This document shows, piece by piece, positions 6,953 to 16,894 of a stretch of DNA of 64,000 nucleotides; within the stretch, counting starts at the first letter, position 1, and every line of letters starts with the position of its first letter. This stretch comes from Prochlorococcus marinus str. MIT 9107 (GTDB lineage Bacteria; Cyanobacteriota; Cyanobacteriia; PCC-6307; Cyanobiaceae): NCBI RefSeq assembly GCF_000759855.1, contig NZ_JNAI01000004.1, positions 23,774 to 87,773 on the forward strand, read 5' to 3'. Made by a program: the position numbers and the translations under genes. Below the pieces are notes generated by a model. That model saw only the letters and a program-made list of their open reading frames with translations, was not told where the DNA came from and did not search any database.

Positions 6953-9181
6953 TTAACCAAACTTACCTGATGTTGATGCAATTACAAAAGCACCAAATGT
7001 AAGTATGTTTCCAATTGTGAAATGTGATAACCCAACTAATCTAGCTTGAACAATTGAAAGTGCAACTGGCTTATCTCTCCAGCCTACAAGATTAGCTATT
7101 GGTGTCCTCTGATGAGCCCAAACTAATGTTTCAATTAATTCTTGCCAATAACCGCGCCATGATATTAGGAACATGAAACCAGTAGCCCAAACTAGGTGAC
7201 CGAATAGGAACATCCAAGCCCAAGGAGATAAGGAGTTTACTCCGAAAGGATTGTACCCGTTAATAAGTTGAGCAGAGTTTAACCAAAGGTAATCTCTAAA
7301 CCAACCCATTAGATAAGTTGCTGATTCATTAAATTGTGCTACGTTACCCTGCCATATTGCTAGATGTTTCCAATGCCAATAGAAGGTTACCCATGCTATT
7401 AAATTTAATGCCCAGAACATTGATAAGTAAATGGCATCCCAAGATGAACTATCACAAGTACCTCCTCGACCTGGCCCATCACAAGGGAAAGCATAACCTA
7501 AATCTTTTTTATCAGGAATCAATTTTGTTCCTCTAGCATCAAGCGCACCTTTAATAAGAATCAAGGCTGTTGTATGAAGACCTAGAGCAATAGCATGATG
7601 TACTAGGAAATCAGCAGGACCAATAGGTAAAAAAGCACTTAATGCATCTTGCCTATTGATTAAATCCATCCAGTAATGATTGCCTGGTAAAGAATTTGCT
7701 GCAACGCTAGCAGCACTTGTAGGATCAGATAGTAAAGCATTAAAGCCATACATCATTTTTCCTTGAGCAGCTTGAACAAACTGAGCAAATACAGGCTCAA
7801 TTAAAATTTGTTTTTCAGGATTTCCAAAAGCTACAACTACATCGTTGTGAACATAGATGCCTAAGGTATGAAAACCTAAAAGCATTGTTACCCAACTAAG
7901 GTGACTGATTAAAGCTTCTTTAGTACCTAATACCCTTGCTAGAACGTTATCTCGATTTAGTTCAGGGTCGTAATCCCTTACAAAAAATATTGCTCCATGA
8001 GCAAATGCTCCAACCATCAAAAACATAGCTATATATTGATGATGAGTATATAAAGCAGATTGTGTAGTATAGTCTCTTGCAATAAATGCATATGATGGAA
8101 GAGCACCCATATGCTGGGCAACTAATGAAGTAGCTACTCCAAGAGCTGCCAATGCTAAACCAAGTTGAAAGTGAAGTGAATTAGTAACTGTTTCATAAAG
8201 TCCATCGTGGTTTATACCAAAGCTTCCTTTGTGAGGATCTAAGGGATGTCTAGTATTGTGAGCTTCTGTAATTTCTTTAAGACTATGACCAATACCAAAA
8301 GTATTTCTATACATATGTCCAGCGATTATAAAAACTGTACCTATAGCTATATGATGATGCGCTATGTCTGTTAACCATAAAGCTTCACTTTGTGGATGAA
8401 GACCTCCTAGAAATGTAAAGATGGCTGTTCCAGCTCCTTCTGCTGTTCCAAAAACTTGTTCTAAGGAGTCAGGATTTTGTGCATATGCACCCCAGTTAAG
8501 TGAGAAGAAAGGAGCTAGACCGGCAGGATGAGGAAGAACTGTTAACCAATTATCCCAACCTACATGAATACCTCTAGACTCAGGAATTGCAACGTGAACT
8601 AAATGACCTGTCCAAGCAATACTGCTAAATCCAAATAATACTGAAAGATGATGATTTAATCTAGATTCGTTATTCTTGAACCAAGCTAGTGATGGTCTAA
8701 ACTTTGGTTGTAAATGTAACCAGCCTGCAAACAAAGTCCAACAAGCCAAAATACTCATAAATATAGAAGCTTGAAATAGTTGTTCATTAGTCCTCATACC
8801 AATTGTGTACCACCAGTGGTATAGACCTGAATAAGCTATATTGACTGGTCCGTCAGCTCCTGCTTGAGTCATTGCTTCAGTAATTCCGGATCCGAAGTGA
8901 GGATCCCAAATAGCATGAGCAATTGGACGAACATGAGTTGGATCTAGAACAAATTGCTCAAAGTTACCCTGCCAAGCAATATGAAATAAGTTACCAGCTA
9001 CCCAGAGTGCAATTATTGCTAGATGACCAAAATGTGTAGAGAAAAGCTTCTGATAAAGCTTTTCTTCTGTCATACCATCATGACTTTCAAAGTCATGAGC
9101 AGTAGCTATTCCGTACCATATTCGTCGAGTTGTTGGGTCCTGAGCTAGACCCTGGTTAAATGATGGAAATTTTGTTGCCAT
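6953..9181 (-). CDS. psaB: Photosystem I P700 apoprotein A2
   Basis: A 742-residue PsaB, full length. With PsaA it forms the heterodimer that binds P700, A0, A1 and the FX cluster. The FX-binding loop [18 protein letters not shown] is seen at about residues 564-581, with many conserved His residues (for example IAHHHIAIG) along eleven expected membrane helices. It follows psaA after 27 bp and ends just before a strong hairpin terminator, so psaA-psaB form one operon. Confidence 0.99.
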   Translation of the reverse strand: MATKFPSFNQGLAQDPTTRRIWYGIATAHDFESHDGMTEEKLYQKLFSTHFGHLAIIALWVAGNLFHIAWQGNFEQFVLDPTHVRPIAHAIWDPHFGSGITEAMTQAGADGPVNIAYSGLYHWWYTIGMRTNEQLFQASIFMSILACWTLFAGWLHLQPKFRPSLAWFKNNESRLNHHLSVLFGFSSIAWTGHLVHVAIPESRGIHVGWDNWLTVLPHPAGLAPFFSLNWGAYAQNPDSLEQVFGTAEGAGTAIFTFLGGLHPQSEALWLTDIAHHHIAIGTVFIIAGHMYRNTFGIGHSLKEITEAHNTRHPLDPHKGSFGINHDGLYETVTNSLHFQLGLALAALGVATSLVAQHMGALPSYAFIARDYTTQSALYTHHQYIAMFLMVGAFAHGAIFFVRDYDPELNRDNVLARVLGTKEALISHLSWVTMLLGFHTLGIYVHNDVVVAFGNPEKQILIEPVFAQFVQAAQGKMMYGFNALLSDPTSAASVAANSLPGNHYWMDLINRQDALSAFLPIGPADFLVHHAIALGLHTTALILIKGALDARGTKLIPDKKDLGYAFPCDGPGRGGTCDSSSWDAIYLSMFWALNLIAWVTFYWHWKHLAIWQGNVAQFNESATYLMGWFRDYLWLNSAQLINGYNPFGVNSLSPWAWMFLFGHLVWATGFMFLISWRGYWQELIETLVWAHQRTPIANLVGWRDKPVALSIVQARLVGLSHFTIGNILTFGAFVIASTSGKFG

Positions 9182-9208
9182 TGAATTAAAAAGGTAAAGT
9201 TCAGGTAA

Positions 9209-11494
9209 TTAGCCCAGCCCGAAAAGGCGAGCATGAAAGAAGGCCCAAGTGGTAGCAATACCGCCAACAAGGAAGTGTGTAACGCCTACTGCGCGTCCCT
9301 GAGTAATAGATAGGGCTCTTGGTTGAATGGTGGGAGCCACTTTTAGTTTGTTATGAGCCCAAACAATTGATTCGAACAATTCTTGCCAATATCCTCTTCC
9401 ACTGAAGAGGAACATTAAACTGAATGCCCAAATGAAGTGTGCACCTAAGAACATCAAACCGTACATGCTGATTGATTGTCCATAGCTAGTTAAAACCTGC
9501 GAAGCTTGAGCCCACAAGAAATCCCTTAACCAACCATTTATGGTGATGGAACTTTGTGCAAAATTTCCACCTGTGAGTCCCCAAACATCACTCTGCATTT
9601 TCCAAGAGAAATGGAATATAACTATTGAAATACAGTTATACATCCAAAATAAACCAAGGAATACATGGTCCCAAGCAGAAACTTGGCAAGTACCTCCTCT
9701 TCCTGGACCATCGCAAGGAAATCTAAAGCCTAGAGAAGCTTTATCAGGAATTAGACGAGAATTTCTAGAATATAAAACGCCTTTTAGAAGAATTAGTACA
9801 CAAACATGGATTTGAAATGCATGTATGTGATGGATCATTAAGTCAGCTGTACCAAGGGGGATTGCCTTCATAGCAATTTTTCCACCAATAGTAATAGTTT
9901 CTCCATTAAATACTTGACTTACTCCATTACCTTCAAGGAGAGTTGTACCAATTCCAGAAGATTGTATATTTTGTATCCACTGAGCAAAAACAGGTTGTAA
10001 TTGAATTGCTTTATCACTAAACATATCTTGAGGTCTTCCTAAAGCTCTCATAGTATCGTTGTGGATATATAGACCAAAACTATGAAAACCTAACCACATA
10101 CAAACCCAGTTTAGATGACTTATTAGAGCATCTCTGGCTTTGAGGATTCTATCTAAAACGTTACCAATATTTTTAGCAGGGTCATAATCTCTAACCATAG
10201 CAATAGCAGCATGTGCTCCTGCCCCAACTATGAACAAGGCGCCTATCCACATATGGTGAGTAAAAGTTCCTAAAACAGTCATATAATCAATTGCCATGTA
10301 TGGATAAGGAGGCATCGCATACATATGATGAGAGATTATTATTGATAAAGAACCAAGCATTGCTAGGTTGACAGCCAATTGAGCATGTCTACTCTCTGCC
10401 ATAAATTCGAATAGACCTTGATGACCTTGAGGAGCAGGAAATAAAATTGGATCTCCCTGATGAGCATCTAATATTTCCTTCATGCTATGACCAATACCAT
10501 AATTAGTTCTATACATATGACCAGCAATAATAAATAGAACTGCTATTGCAACATGATGATGAGCGATATCTGTCATCCATAAACTTCCAGTTACGGGGTT
10601 TAATCCACCTTTAAATGTAAGAAAATCAGAGAATGCCCACCAGTTACCTGTAAAGAAGTTTTCAGCTGACCTGGCGGCTAAACCAGGAAATATTTGACTT
10701 ACTACCGCTGGATTACATAATTCATGAGGCATAGGTAAATCAGCAACAGATGCGATTTCCTTCCCATTTAAAATTAGAGGTGACCCCGCATCAATCGCAT
10801 CTAAGAGAGCAGCTGTTGGTGCGCCTATGTGAATTATGTGCCCAGCCCAAGCTAAAGAACCTAATCCTAAAAGACCAGCTAAGTGATGGTTCATCATAGA
10901 CTCAACGTCTTGAAACCACTCCATTTTCGGGGCTGCTTTATGATAGTGGAAGATGCCCGCATGAAGCATCAATGCAGCCATAACTACAGCTCCAATAGCC
11001 AAAGCCATTAGTTCTGATTCATTTGTTATGCCCCAAGCTCTCCACATTTGAAATATTCCTGAGCTTATTTGAATTCCGTTATAGTTTGCTCCAAGATCGC
11101 CATTTAGCATTTCTTGACCAACAATTGCCCATACTTGCTGAGCACCAGGTTTAACATGTATGGGATCAGCTAACCAACCTGTGTAATTTGAAAATCTAGC
11201 TCCATGGAAAAATGCAGCACTCATCCATATAAAAATTACGGCAAGATGTCCAAAGTGAGCTGAAAATATTTTACGTGTAGCTTCTTCAGCATCGCCAGTA
11301 TGTACATCAAAATCATGTGCATCTGCATGCAAATTCCAGATCCATGTTGTAGTTTTTGGACCTTTAGATAATTTACTTGACCAGAAACCTGGTTTATCTA
11401 ATTTGGCAAAATCAATTGGTTTTGGATCAGCCTTTACTGGTGATTCCAAAATTTTCTTGTTTTTTTCTCCACTTTCTGGTGGGCTGATGGTCAT
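9209..11494 (-). CDS. psaA: Photosystem I P700 apoprotein A1
   Basis: A 761-residue PsaA. The FX-binding loop [19 protein letters not shown], the chlorophyll-ligand His motifs ([23 protein letters not shown]) and the C-terminal [13 protein letters not shown] are all present. The start ATG at 11494 is preceded by AGAGGTG, a fair ribosome-binding site. Long upstream non-coding sequence (341 bp to the divergent cbiG-cobJ gene) contains a perfect 11-bp inverted repeat about 150 bp before the start, a likely place for light-responsive control. Confidence 0.99.
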   Translation of the reverse strand: MTISPPESGEKNKKILESPVKADPKPIDFAKLDKPGFWSSKLSKGPKTTTWIWNLHADAHDFDVHTGDAEEATRKIFSAHFGHLAVIFIWMSAAFFHGARFSNYTGWLADPIHVKPGAQQVWAIVGQEMLNGDLGANYNGIQISSGIFQMWRAWGITNESELMALAIGAVVMAALMLHAGIFHYHKAAPKMEWFQDVESMMNHHLAGLLGLGSLAWAGHIIHIGAPTAALLDAIDAGSPLILNGKEIASVADLPMPHELCNPAVVSQIFPGLAARSAENFFTGNWWAFSDFLTFKGGLNPVTGSLWMTDIAHHHVAIAVLFIIAGHMYRTNYGIGHSMKEILDAHQGDPILFPAPQGHQGLFEFMAESRHAQLAVNLAMLGSLSIIISHHMYAMPPYPYMAIDYMTVLGTFTHHMWIGALFIVGAGAHAAIAMVRDYDPAKNIGNVLDRILKARDALISHLNWVCMWLGFHSFGLYIHNDTMRALGRPQDMFSDKAIQLQPVFAQWIQNIQSSGIGTTLLEGNGVSQVFNGETITIGGKIAMKAIPLGTADLMIHHIHAFQIHVCVLILLKGVLYSRNSRLIPDKASLGFRFPCDGPGRGGTCQVSAWDHVFLGLFWMYNCISIVIFHFSWKMQSDVWGLTGGNFAQSSITINGWLRDFLWAQASQVLTSYGQSISMYGLMFLGAHFIWAFSLMFLFSGRGYWQELFESIVWAHNKLKVAPTIQPRALSITQGRAVGVTHFLVGGIATTWAFFHARLFGLG

Positions 11495-11642
11495 CTAGCA
11501 CCTCTAAGTAATAAGTCTTTAAGCAGATTTTCTGAACATAAAGCCTACATTTATTAATAGTAAACTTTTTAGGTTCAAACCAATCAATATAAAGAATTTG
11601 GTTACCAAAAATAATAAGCGAAAGATTCTTTGATCATGTGAC

Positions 11643-11674
11643 AAAGTAACAAATGTTTCACTGTTTGTTACTTT
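11643..11674. promoter_or_regulatory. Perfect 11-bp inverted repeat upstream of psaAB
   Basis: AAAGTAACAAA (11643-11653) and TTTGTTACTTT (11664-11674) are exact inverted copies with a 10-bp spacer, so half-site centres are 21 bp apart, two helical turns. On the minus strand a partial third copy (TTTGTCAC) follows with 8-bp periodicity. The GTTAC core loosely recalls HLR1 sites of the response regulator RpaB, but the spacing is not that of HLR1. Binding factor unknown. Confidence 0.5.
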
Positions 11675-11713
11675 TCTCTTTTTTTTGTAAGATCTATTAA
11701 TATGACTGGGCTT

Positions 11714-11729
11714 TGAGTATATATACTCA
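11714..11729. promoter_or_regulatory. 16-bp perfect palindrome upstream of cbiG-cobJ
   Basis: TGAGTATATATACTCA is self-complementary over all 16 bases. It lies 107 bp upstream of the cbiG-cobJ TTG start and 220 bp upstream of psaA. A dimeric regulator is possible, but AT-rich palindromes also arise by chance in this base composition. Confidence 0.35.
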
Positions 11730-11835
11730 TTTTAATAGTAGAATATCTTAAATATTTTTTTATATTTGACGAAAAAATTTTTTCTTTACACTTACAAGAT
11801 ATAATTTCAACATAACAAAAAAAAGAAGTTTTAAT

Positions 11836-13656
11836 TTGAAAGGCATCGCGATAGGTTTATCTAATACGTCGAAAGTAATTTTAAAAAGGCTAAAGAAAAC
11901 CGAATTTATTGATGAAATTTATATTGCTTGCTCAATTAATGAGAGAAAAATGAAAGATAATGGAATACCTCTCATTAAGCCTAAAGAAGTTTTCAAAAAA
12001 AAATGGGAAAATTTAGATTTAATTATCTTTATTGGCTCAATTGGAGCCTCTATTAGATTAATTAATTCTTTTTTAACCACTAAGGATAAGGATCCTGGTG
12101 TAATAGTAATTGATAAAAAAGGCTCTAAAATCATACCTATAATTGGTTCACATCAATCAAATACACAAAATATTGCATTTCAGATTTCTAATTTATTTGG
12201 TGGCAAAATAATAGAAACTAATAATTCAAATGATCAAAACAATCTGAATATTGATTCTTTTGGAAAACAGTGGGGGTGGAAAAGATCTGGCGAATCAAAA
12301 GATTGGTCAAAGCTTGTAATACAACAAGCTAATAACGAAGAAATATTTTGCAAACAATTATCGGGTAATATTTTATGGAGAAATTCTGAATCATCTAGGC
12401 ATATTAAATATTTAGTTGAGACAGATCCTTATTTAGAAAGCTCGACTTTTGATATCAGCGTATATACTCATCACAAGAAAACATGGCATCCTTCTACATT
12501 ATGGGTTGGCATAGGTTGCGAGAGAAATACCAGCAAAGAATTAATAGCAAATTCTTTAAATAAATTTTTCAAGTCAAGTTACTTATCACAGCATTCAATT
12601 GCGGGCTTTGCAACTATTGATATTAAAAAAGACGAGAAGGGGATTTTAGAACTTGCTGAAGAAAATAACGTGCCTGTAAAGTTTTTCAGTAAAGAAGATC
12701 TTTCAAAAGTGATTGTTCCAAATCCATCAAATGTAGTGCAAAAGGAAATTGGCACATCTTCAGTAGCAGAAGCTTCTTGCTTACTCGCAGCAGGAGAAGA
12801 ATCAAAATTATTACAAGAAAAGAGAATTTTTAAAAATGAAGATTTGTCGACAATTAAATCTGGTGCAGTAACTATCGCCATAGCAGAATCAAAAAATCAA
12901 TATTATCCGGCCAATGGCGAAATACATATTATTGGAAGTGGGCCTGGAGATATCTCTTTCCTAACCAATAACGCAAGAAAAGCACTTTCAAAATGTACTG
13001 TTTGGATCGGATACAAAATGTATTTAGATTTAATTGAGCCATTAAAAAGGAGTGACCAGGTTTTAATTGAAAGTAAACTTACTGAGGAAAAAAAAAGATG
13101 CAACAAAGCAATAAAACTAGCCGAACAAGGAATAAAAGTGGCTTTAATTTCGTCAGGTGAATCTGGATTTTATGGTATGGCTGGTTTACTTTTAGAACTA
13201 CTTCAAAAAATCAAAAAAGAATATAGGCCTTACTTTGAAGTGCATCCTGGGATAAGTAGCGTACAATTGGCTGCTGCTCTCAGTGGGGCACCATTAATTA
13301 ATGACTTTTGTTCAATAAGCTTAAGTAATAAGTTAACACCTTGGTCTTTAATAGAAAAAAGAATTGAAGGAGCTCTATTAGGTGACTTTGTAATAGTTTT
13401 TTTTAATCCTCAATCAACTGAAAGAAATTGGCAGTTAAAAAGTGCAACTGATCTATGTTTAAAATTTAGACAAGGAGATACTCCTGTTTTAATAGCTAGG
13501 CAAGTCGGGAGAGAAAATCAATCCAAAAAATTCTTTACTTTAAAAACCATTCCTTTTAAAGAAATTGATATGTTATCAATAATCATTATTGGTAATTCTC
13601 AAACCACTTTAATGGATGAAATATTTCTTACGTCCAGAGGCTATTTACAAAAATAA
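11836..13656 (+). CDS. cobJ: CbiG-CobJ fusion (corrinoid biosynthesis, precorrin-3B C17-methyltransferase)
   Basis: A 606-residue fusion. Residues ~1-350 are CbiG-like: the central LIIFIGSIGASIRL segment of the CbiG N domain and the C domain beginning LWVGIGCERNTS with SVAEASCLLAAG. Residues ~363-606 are a tetrapyrrole methylase (IHIIGSGPGDISFLT, LISSGESGFYGMAGLLLELL, HPGISSVQLAAALSGAPL, FFNPQS, LIARQVGR), the CobJ/CbiH enzyme that methylates C17 and contracts the ring. CbiG opens the lactone in the cobalt-early route, so the fusion couples consecutive steps towards pseudocobalamin. The start is TTG at 11836 (no ATG fits the conserved KGIAIGLSN beginning). Confidence 0.93.
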   Translation: MKGIAIGLSNTSKVILKRLKKTEFIDEIYIACSINERKMKDNGIPLIKPKEVFKKKWENLDLIIFIGSIGASIRLINSFLTTKDKDPGVIVIDKKGSKIIPIIGSHQSNTQNIAFQISNLFGGKIIETNNSNDQNNLNIDSFGKQWGWKRSGESKDWSKLVIQQANNEEIFCKQLSGNILWRNSESSRHIKYLVETDPYLESSTFDISVYTHHKKTWHPSTLWVGIGCERNTSKELIANSLNKFFKSSYLSQHSIAGFATIDIKKDEKGILELAEENNVPVKFFSKEDLSKVIVPNPSNVVQKEIGTSSVAEASCLLAAGEESKLLQEKRIFKNEDLSTIKSGAVTIAIAESKNQYYPANGEIHIIGSGPGDISFLTNNARKALSKCTVWIGYKMYLDLIEPLKRSDQVLIESKLTEEKKRCNKAIKLAEQGIKVALISSGESGFYGMAGLLLELLQKIKKEYRPYFEVHPGISSVQLAAALSGAPLINDFCSISLSNKLTPWSLIEKRIEGALLGDFVIVFFNPQSTERNWQLKSATDLCLKFRQGDTPVLIARQVGRENQSKKFFTLKTIPFKEIDMLSIIIIGNSQTTLMDEIFLTSRGYLQK

Positions 13657-13745
13657 ATTAAGATAATTAATTATTAATCAAGAATATTCCTTTGCTTTTT
13701 TCTAATAATAATATTAATCTCTTATAGAAAGTATTAAATAATTCA

Positions 13746-14534
13746 TTGAACAATATTGGTTTAATTTTATTTGACATAGATGGTGTAATACGTAGCGTAG
13801 AGAATAGTTACAGGCTTTCATTAATAAAAACAGTTTACAAATTTTCAGGCTGGGAGCCAACCTATATAGATATTGATAGTGCAAAAAATGAAGGAATCTG
13901 GAATAATGATTGGGATTTAAGTTTAGAACTCATAAAAAGATGGATAAAAAAAAAGAACTTAAATATTGAAATACCTTCAAGAAAAGAAATCGTTAAATCT
14001 TTTGGAGAATTTTATTTTGGAGGAAATCCCAATAAAAATAGTAAGAATTGGTCTGGATTCATAAAAAACGAAAAATTATTAGTTGATAAAAAGTTTTTTG
14101 AATCATTACAAAGCAATGGAATAATTTGGGGTTTTGTGAGCGGTGCAGAGTCTGTTTCTGCAAAATTTATTTTAGAAAATAGGCTTGGCCTAAAATCACC
14201 TCCATTAGTATCAATGGAAGATGCCCCAGACAAGCCTGATCCAAAAGGGTTTATTAACTTATCAAAAAAGCTTCTTGGAGATAAATTTGGCCCATCAAAT
14301 TTGCCCATTGCATATGTAGGAGATACTATTGCAGATATAAAAACAGTTATCAATGCTAGAAAGGAAATACCATCTCAGAAATTTATAAGTATTGGTATAG
14401 CTCCCCCTCATTTACATTTAAAGTCTAGATTAAAAGAACGTCATGAATATGAAATAAATTTAAAAAAAGTAGGTGCTGACTTGATTCTAAATTCTATTAA
14501 TGACCTAACAGATATTAATCTTAACTTATTTTAA
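13746..14534 (+). CDS. HAD-superfamily hydrolase (TIGR01548-type)
   Basis: A 262-residue HAD protein. The nucleophile motif is ILFDIDGVIRSV (about residues 7-18), motif II FVSGAESVSAKF, motif III lysine in DKPDPKGF, and motif IV YVGDTIADIKT, so the catalytic set is complete. It resembles the cyanobacterial/archaeal HAD subfamily TIGR01548, whose substrate is not known. The start is TTG at 13746, 89 bp after cbiG-cobJ. No ATG lies upstream of the DIDG motif. A link with corrinoid synthesis is only positional. Confidence 0.82.
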   Translation: MNNIGLILFDIDGVIRSVENSYRLSLIKTVYKFSGWEPTYIDIDSAKNEGIWNNDWDLSLELIKRWIKKKNLNIEIPSRKEIVKSFGEFYFGGNPNKNSKNWSGFIKNEKLLVDKKFFESLQSNGIIWGFVSGAESVSAKFILENRLGLKSPPLVSMEDAPDKPDPKGFINLSKKLLGDKFGPSNLPIAYVGDTIADIKTVINARKEIPSQKFISIGIAPPHLHLKSRLKERHEYEINLKKVGADLILNSINDLTDINLNLF

Positions 14535-14961
14535 AAATAACAATTAAAAAATTTTTAAACAGAATCTCTATAAAAGCAATCAGGGAAGTAAATTTAAAGA
14601 TTAAGGAAAATTTTATTAGCTACAAAATTACAAAAAACTTTTCTCACATAGAAAAGATTAATCTTTATATCTGATTAAATGCTAGTTAAAAACAAAATTT
14701 ATCACTAATGTAAAAAAATTCAGAACTAATAAAAACGGTGGAGGAGCTCCGTTGACGATCAAAAAATAGTACTTAAGCCAACTTATAGGAATTTATACGA
14801 ACTAACTTAATTTCTAAAAAGGGTCTTGGCCAAACATTCGCCACAACTTTTTTAATTTTCAGCAATACTTATACTGAAGAACAAAGCCTTAAAATGATCT
14901 ATATCAAAGCTATATCCTAAATTCTCGGATTCATAACTACTTACACTTACCTGAAAACCAC
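14535..14961. other. 427-bp gene-free stretch before tRNA-Ser
   Basis: No reading frame of credible length or composition and no known RNA motif (SRP RNA, RNase P, tmRNA T-arm) was found. One short hairpin is visible: AACGG (14733-14737) pairing with CCGTT (14748-14752), in the least AT-rich part. The length is large for this compact genome, so an untranslated RNA is possible but not shown. Confidence 0.4.
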
Positions 14962-15049
14962 GGAGAGAGAGGGATTCGAACCCTCGACAAAAGTTACCTC
15001 CTGTAACTCCTTAGCAGGGAGCCGCTTTCAACCACTCAGCCACCTCTCC
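14962..15049 (-). tRNA. tRNA-Ser (GCU anticodon)
   Basis: An 88-nt class II tRNA on the minus strand: acceptor GGAGAGG pairing with the 3' end CTCTCTCC, D-arm GGCTGAGTGGTTGAAAGC, anticodon loop CTGCTAA giving GCU (reads AGC/AGU serine codons), a long variable arm, and T-loop GGTTCGAATCC. CCA is not encoded. Confidence 0.97.
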
Positions 15050-15110
15050 AGTTCTTATACATTATCAATATTTTTGCAAACATTCAAAATTTTTTATTTA
15101 ATCGAAATGT

Positions 15111-16310
15111 CTAATCAACTTGAACTCTAGGTAATCTATTTTTAAAAGAGCAAAGAATTTCCCACGGAATAGTATTAGATTCTCTGGCCCAATCAATAGG
15201 AGAAATTGTTTTGTCTCCATCAGATCCTAGTAAAACCATAGTACTTCCAATTTTAATTTCATTTGATCCTGTTATGTCCACCATCATTTGATCCATAGTT
15301 ATTGATCCAACTTGTGGGTAAAATTTATTATTATGAATAACGTTCATCTTTCCTGAAAGATTTCTTGGTACTCCATCTGCATAACCAATACTTAATACAG
15401 CCAACTTAGTTTTTCTACTACTTACAAATTTGCCTCCATAACTTACGCCTACACCTTTATCAATAATTCTTATAAAAGCTACTTTGACCTTCAAAAATAA
15501 AGCTGGTTTAAGCGATAAATTTTTATCTATTTTTAGAAGAGGACTATATCCATACATAGATAGCCCAACACGTACCATTTGATGATGAAAATCTTTATTG
15601 AGAAGCATGCCCGCGGAATTAGCCAAATGAATCTTGATATTTTGATTTTTCTCAACGTTAATTTGCTTTAATAATTCCTGAAACTTCTTTTTTTGCAATT
15701 GCGCACTGCTTGAAGGATCTAATGCGTTCTGTTTATCTGCAGATGATAAATGACTATAAATTCCTTTTATAGAAATATTTTCAAAAGATTTTATTTTTTC
15801 AAATTGCTGAACAAATTTATTACATTCAAATCCTAATCTTGACATTCCAGTATCAACTTTAAGATGTAAAGAAAATTTCGACCCAAATTGCTTTCCAATA
15901 TTATTGCAAATTAAACAATCTCTTATACTGCTGATAGTTGGCATAAGATCATTTTTAAAAGAGATTATTAAATCCCTTTTGGTATGCAAATTGCCTAGTA
16001 TAAGAATTGGTATTTTAACTCCATAAGAACGAAGCTTAATCCCTTCTTTTAAAGTGGCAACTCCTAATTGCGAAGCTCCACCTTTGATAGCATATTTAGA
16101 TACTACTTTTGCATCATGTCCATATCCATCAGCTTTAACAACTGCCATAAATTGACAGCTTTTACTTAATTTCGATCTTAACTCCCTTACATTTGTTTCT
16201 AGTGCCTTTCCTCTAACTTCAATCCATGCTCTTTGTTTTGGATCTATATCTTTTTCAGAAGTTGGATAGGTGTCAAAATTTAATTCCTGGTTTGTTTGCC
16301 GAATTTGCAT
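15111..16310 (-). CDS. alr: Alanine racemase
   Basis: A 399-residue fold-type III PLP enzyme that interconverts L- and D-alanine for peptidoglycan. The PLP lysine is in AVVKADGYGHD (about residue 60), the substrate-binding region in LKVDTGMSRLGF, the PLP phosphate region in HLANSAG, and the second catalytic base (Tyr) in GVGVSYGGKF (about residue 302). SITMDQMMVDI is the family signature near the C-terminus. It is oriented away from the HNH nuclease gene and lies 61 bp from tRNA-Ser. Confidence 0.96.
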   Translation of the reverse strand: MQIRQTNQELNFDTYPTSEKDIDPKQRAWIEVRGKALETNVRELRSKLSKSCQFMAVVKADGYGHDAKVVSKYAIKGGASQLGVATLKEGIKLRSYGVKIPILILGNLHTKRDLIISFKNDLMPTISSIRDCLICNNIGKQFGSKFSLHLKVDTGMSRLGFECNKFVQQFEKIKSFENISIKGIYSHLSSADKQNALDPSSSAQLQKKKFQELLKQINVEKNQNIKIHLANSAGMLLNKDFHHQMVRVGLSMYGYSPLLKIDKNLSLKPALFLKVKVAFIRIIDKGVGVSYGGKFVSSRKTKLAVLSIGYADGVPRNLSGKMNVIHNNKFYPQVGSITMDQMMVDITGSNEIKIGSTMVLLGSDGDKTISPIDWARESNTIPWEILCSFKNRLPRVQVD

Positions 16311-16378
16311 TAACTTTGCACAATTAGATGCGCTAATCGAAATATACAGTTAGCATGACATGTAAATTGTATTTTGGC

Positions 16379-16882
16379 ATGAGCCAGACTCTAGTATTAA
16401 ATGCATCTTATGAACCTTTAAACATTACTTCTTGGCGAAGAGCTGTAATCTTGATGATCAAAGGTAAAGCAGAAAGCTTAGAGGAAGATAAATCTTGCTC
16501 AATACATTGCGACAAAAAATTACCTACAGTTATAAGACTTCGTTACTACGTAAAGATACCTTTCAGGGAAGTTTCTTTAACAAGGAAAAATATTCTTCTA
16601 AGAGATAATAATGCTTGCCAATACTGTAACTATAGAGGGAGTGATTTATCAATAGATCATGTTTTACCAAGAAGCCGAGGTGGAACAGATAATTGGGAAA
16701 ATGTTACTACGGCATGTCTAAGATGTAATGTACAAAAAGGTAACCGTACGCCAGAAGAGGCAAACATGCCTTTAAAACGAAAGCCATACCGTCCACTAAG
16801 TAATCTTAATTTTGAGGCTACAAGACAAATTGACTCTGGCAGGCATAAAGAATGGAGTAAATACGTAATAGGGGGGAAATAA
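16379..16882 (+). CDS. HNH endonuclease family protein
   Basis: A 167-residue protein starting at MSQTLVLNASYEPL. An upstream in-frame ATG at 16355 would add 8 residues, but the conserved family start is the MSQTLVLN peptide. The HNH core is LRDNNACQYCNYRG..LSIDHVLPRSRGGTDNWENVTTACLRCNVQKGNRTPEEA (described by key residues): two CXXC zinc pairs and the catalytic His of IDHVLP. Such HNH proteins are ubiquitous and conserved in cyanobacteria, and their cellular target is unknown. It converges with prfA 12 bp away. Confidence 0.92.
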   Translation: MSQTLVLNASYEPLNITSWRRAVILMIKGKAESLEEDKSCSIHCDKKLPTVIRLRYYVKIPFREVSLTRKNILLRDNNACQYCNYRGSDLSIDHVLPRSRGGTDNWENVTTACLRCNVQKGNRTPEEANMPLKRKPYRPLSNLNFEATRQIDSGRHKEWSKYVIGGK

Positions 16883-16894
16883 TAAAATAAATTC

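Larger units (their letters stand above)
11495..11835. other. 341-bp divergent intergenic region psaA / cbiG-cobJ
   Basis: This stretch holds no credible open reading frame. It must contain the promoters of both flanking genes. Two symmetric elements are visible and listed separately: an 11-bp inverted repeat at 11643-11674 and a 16-bp palindrome at 11714-11729. The 100 bp nearest psaA would be a transcribed leader. Confidence 0.7.

Noticed and set aside
11643..11674. Classical HLR1 (RpaB) site upstream of psaA
   Set aside because: The core GTTAC is similar, but HLR1 needs two 8-bp direct repeats with a 2-bp spacer, and the element here is inverted with a 10-bp spacer.
14535..14961. SRP RNA, RNase P RNA or two-piece tmRNA in the gap
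   Set aside because: None of their conserved cores or a second T-arm is present.
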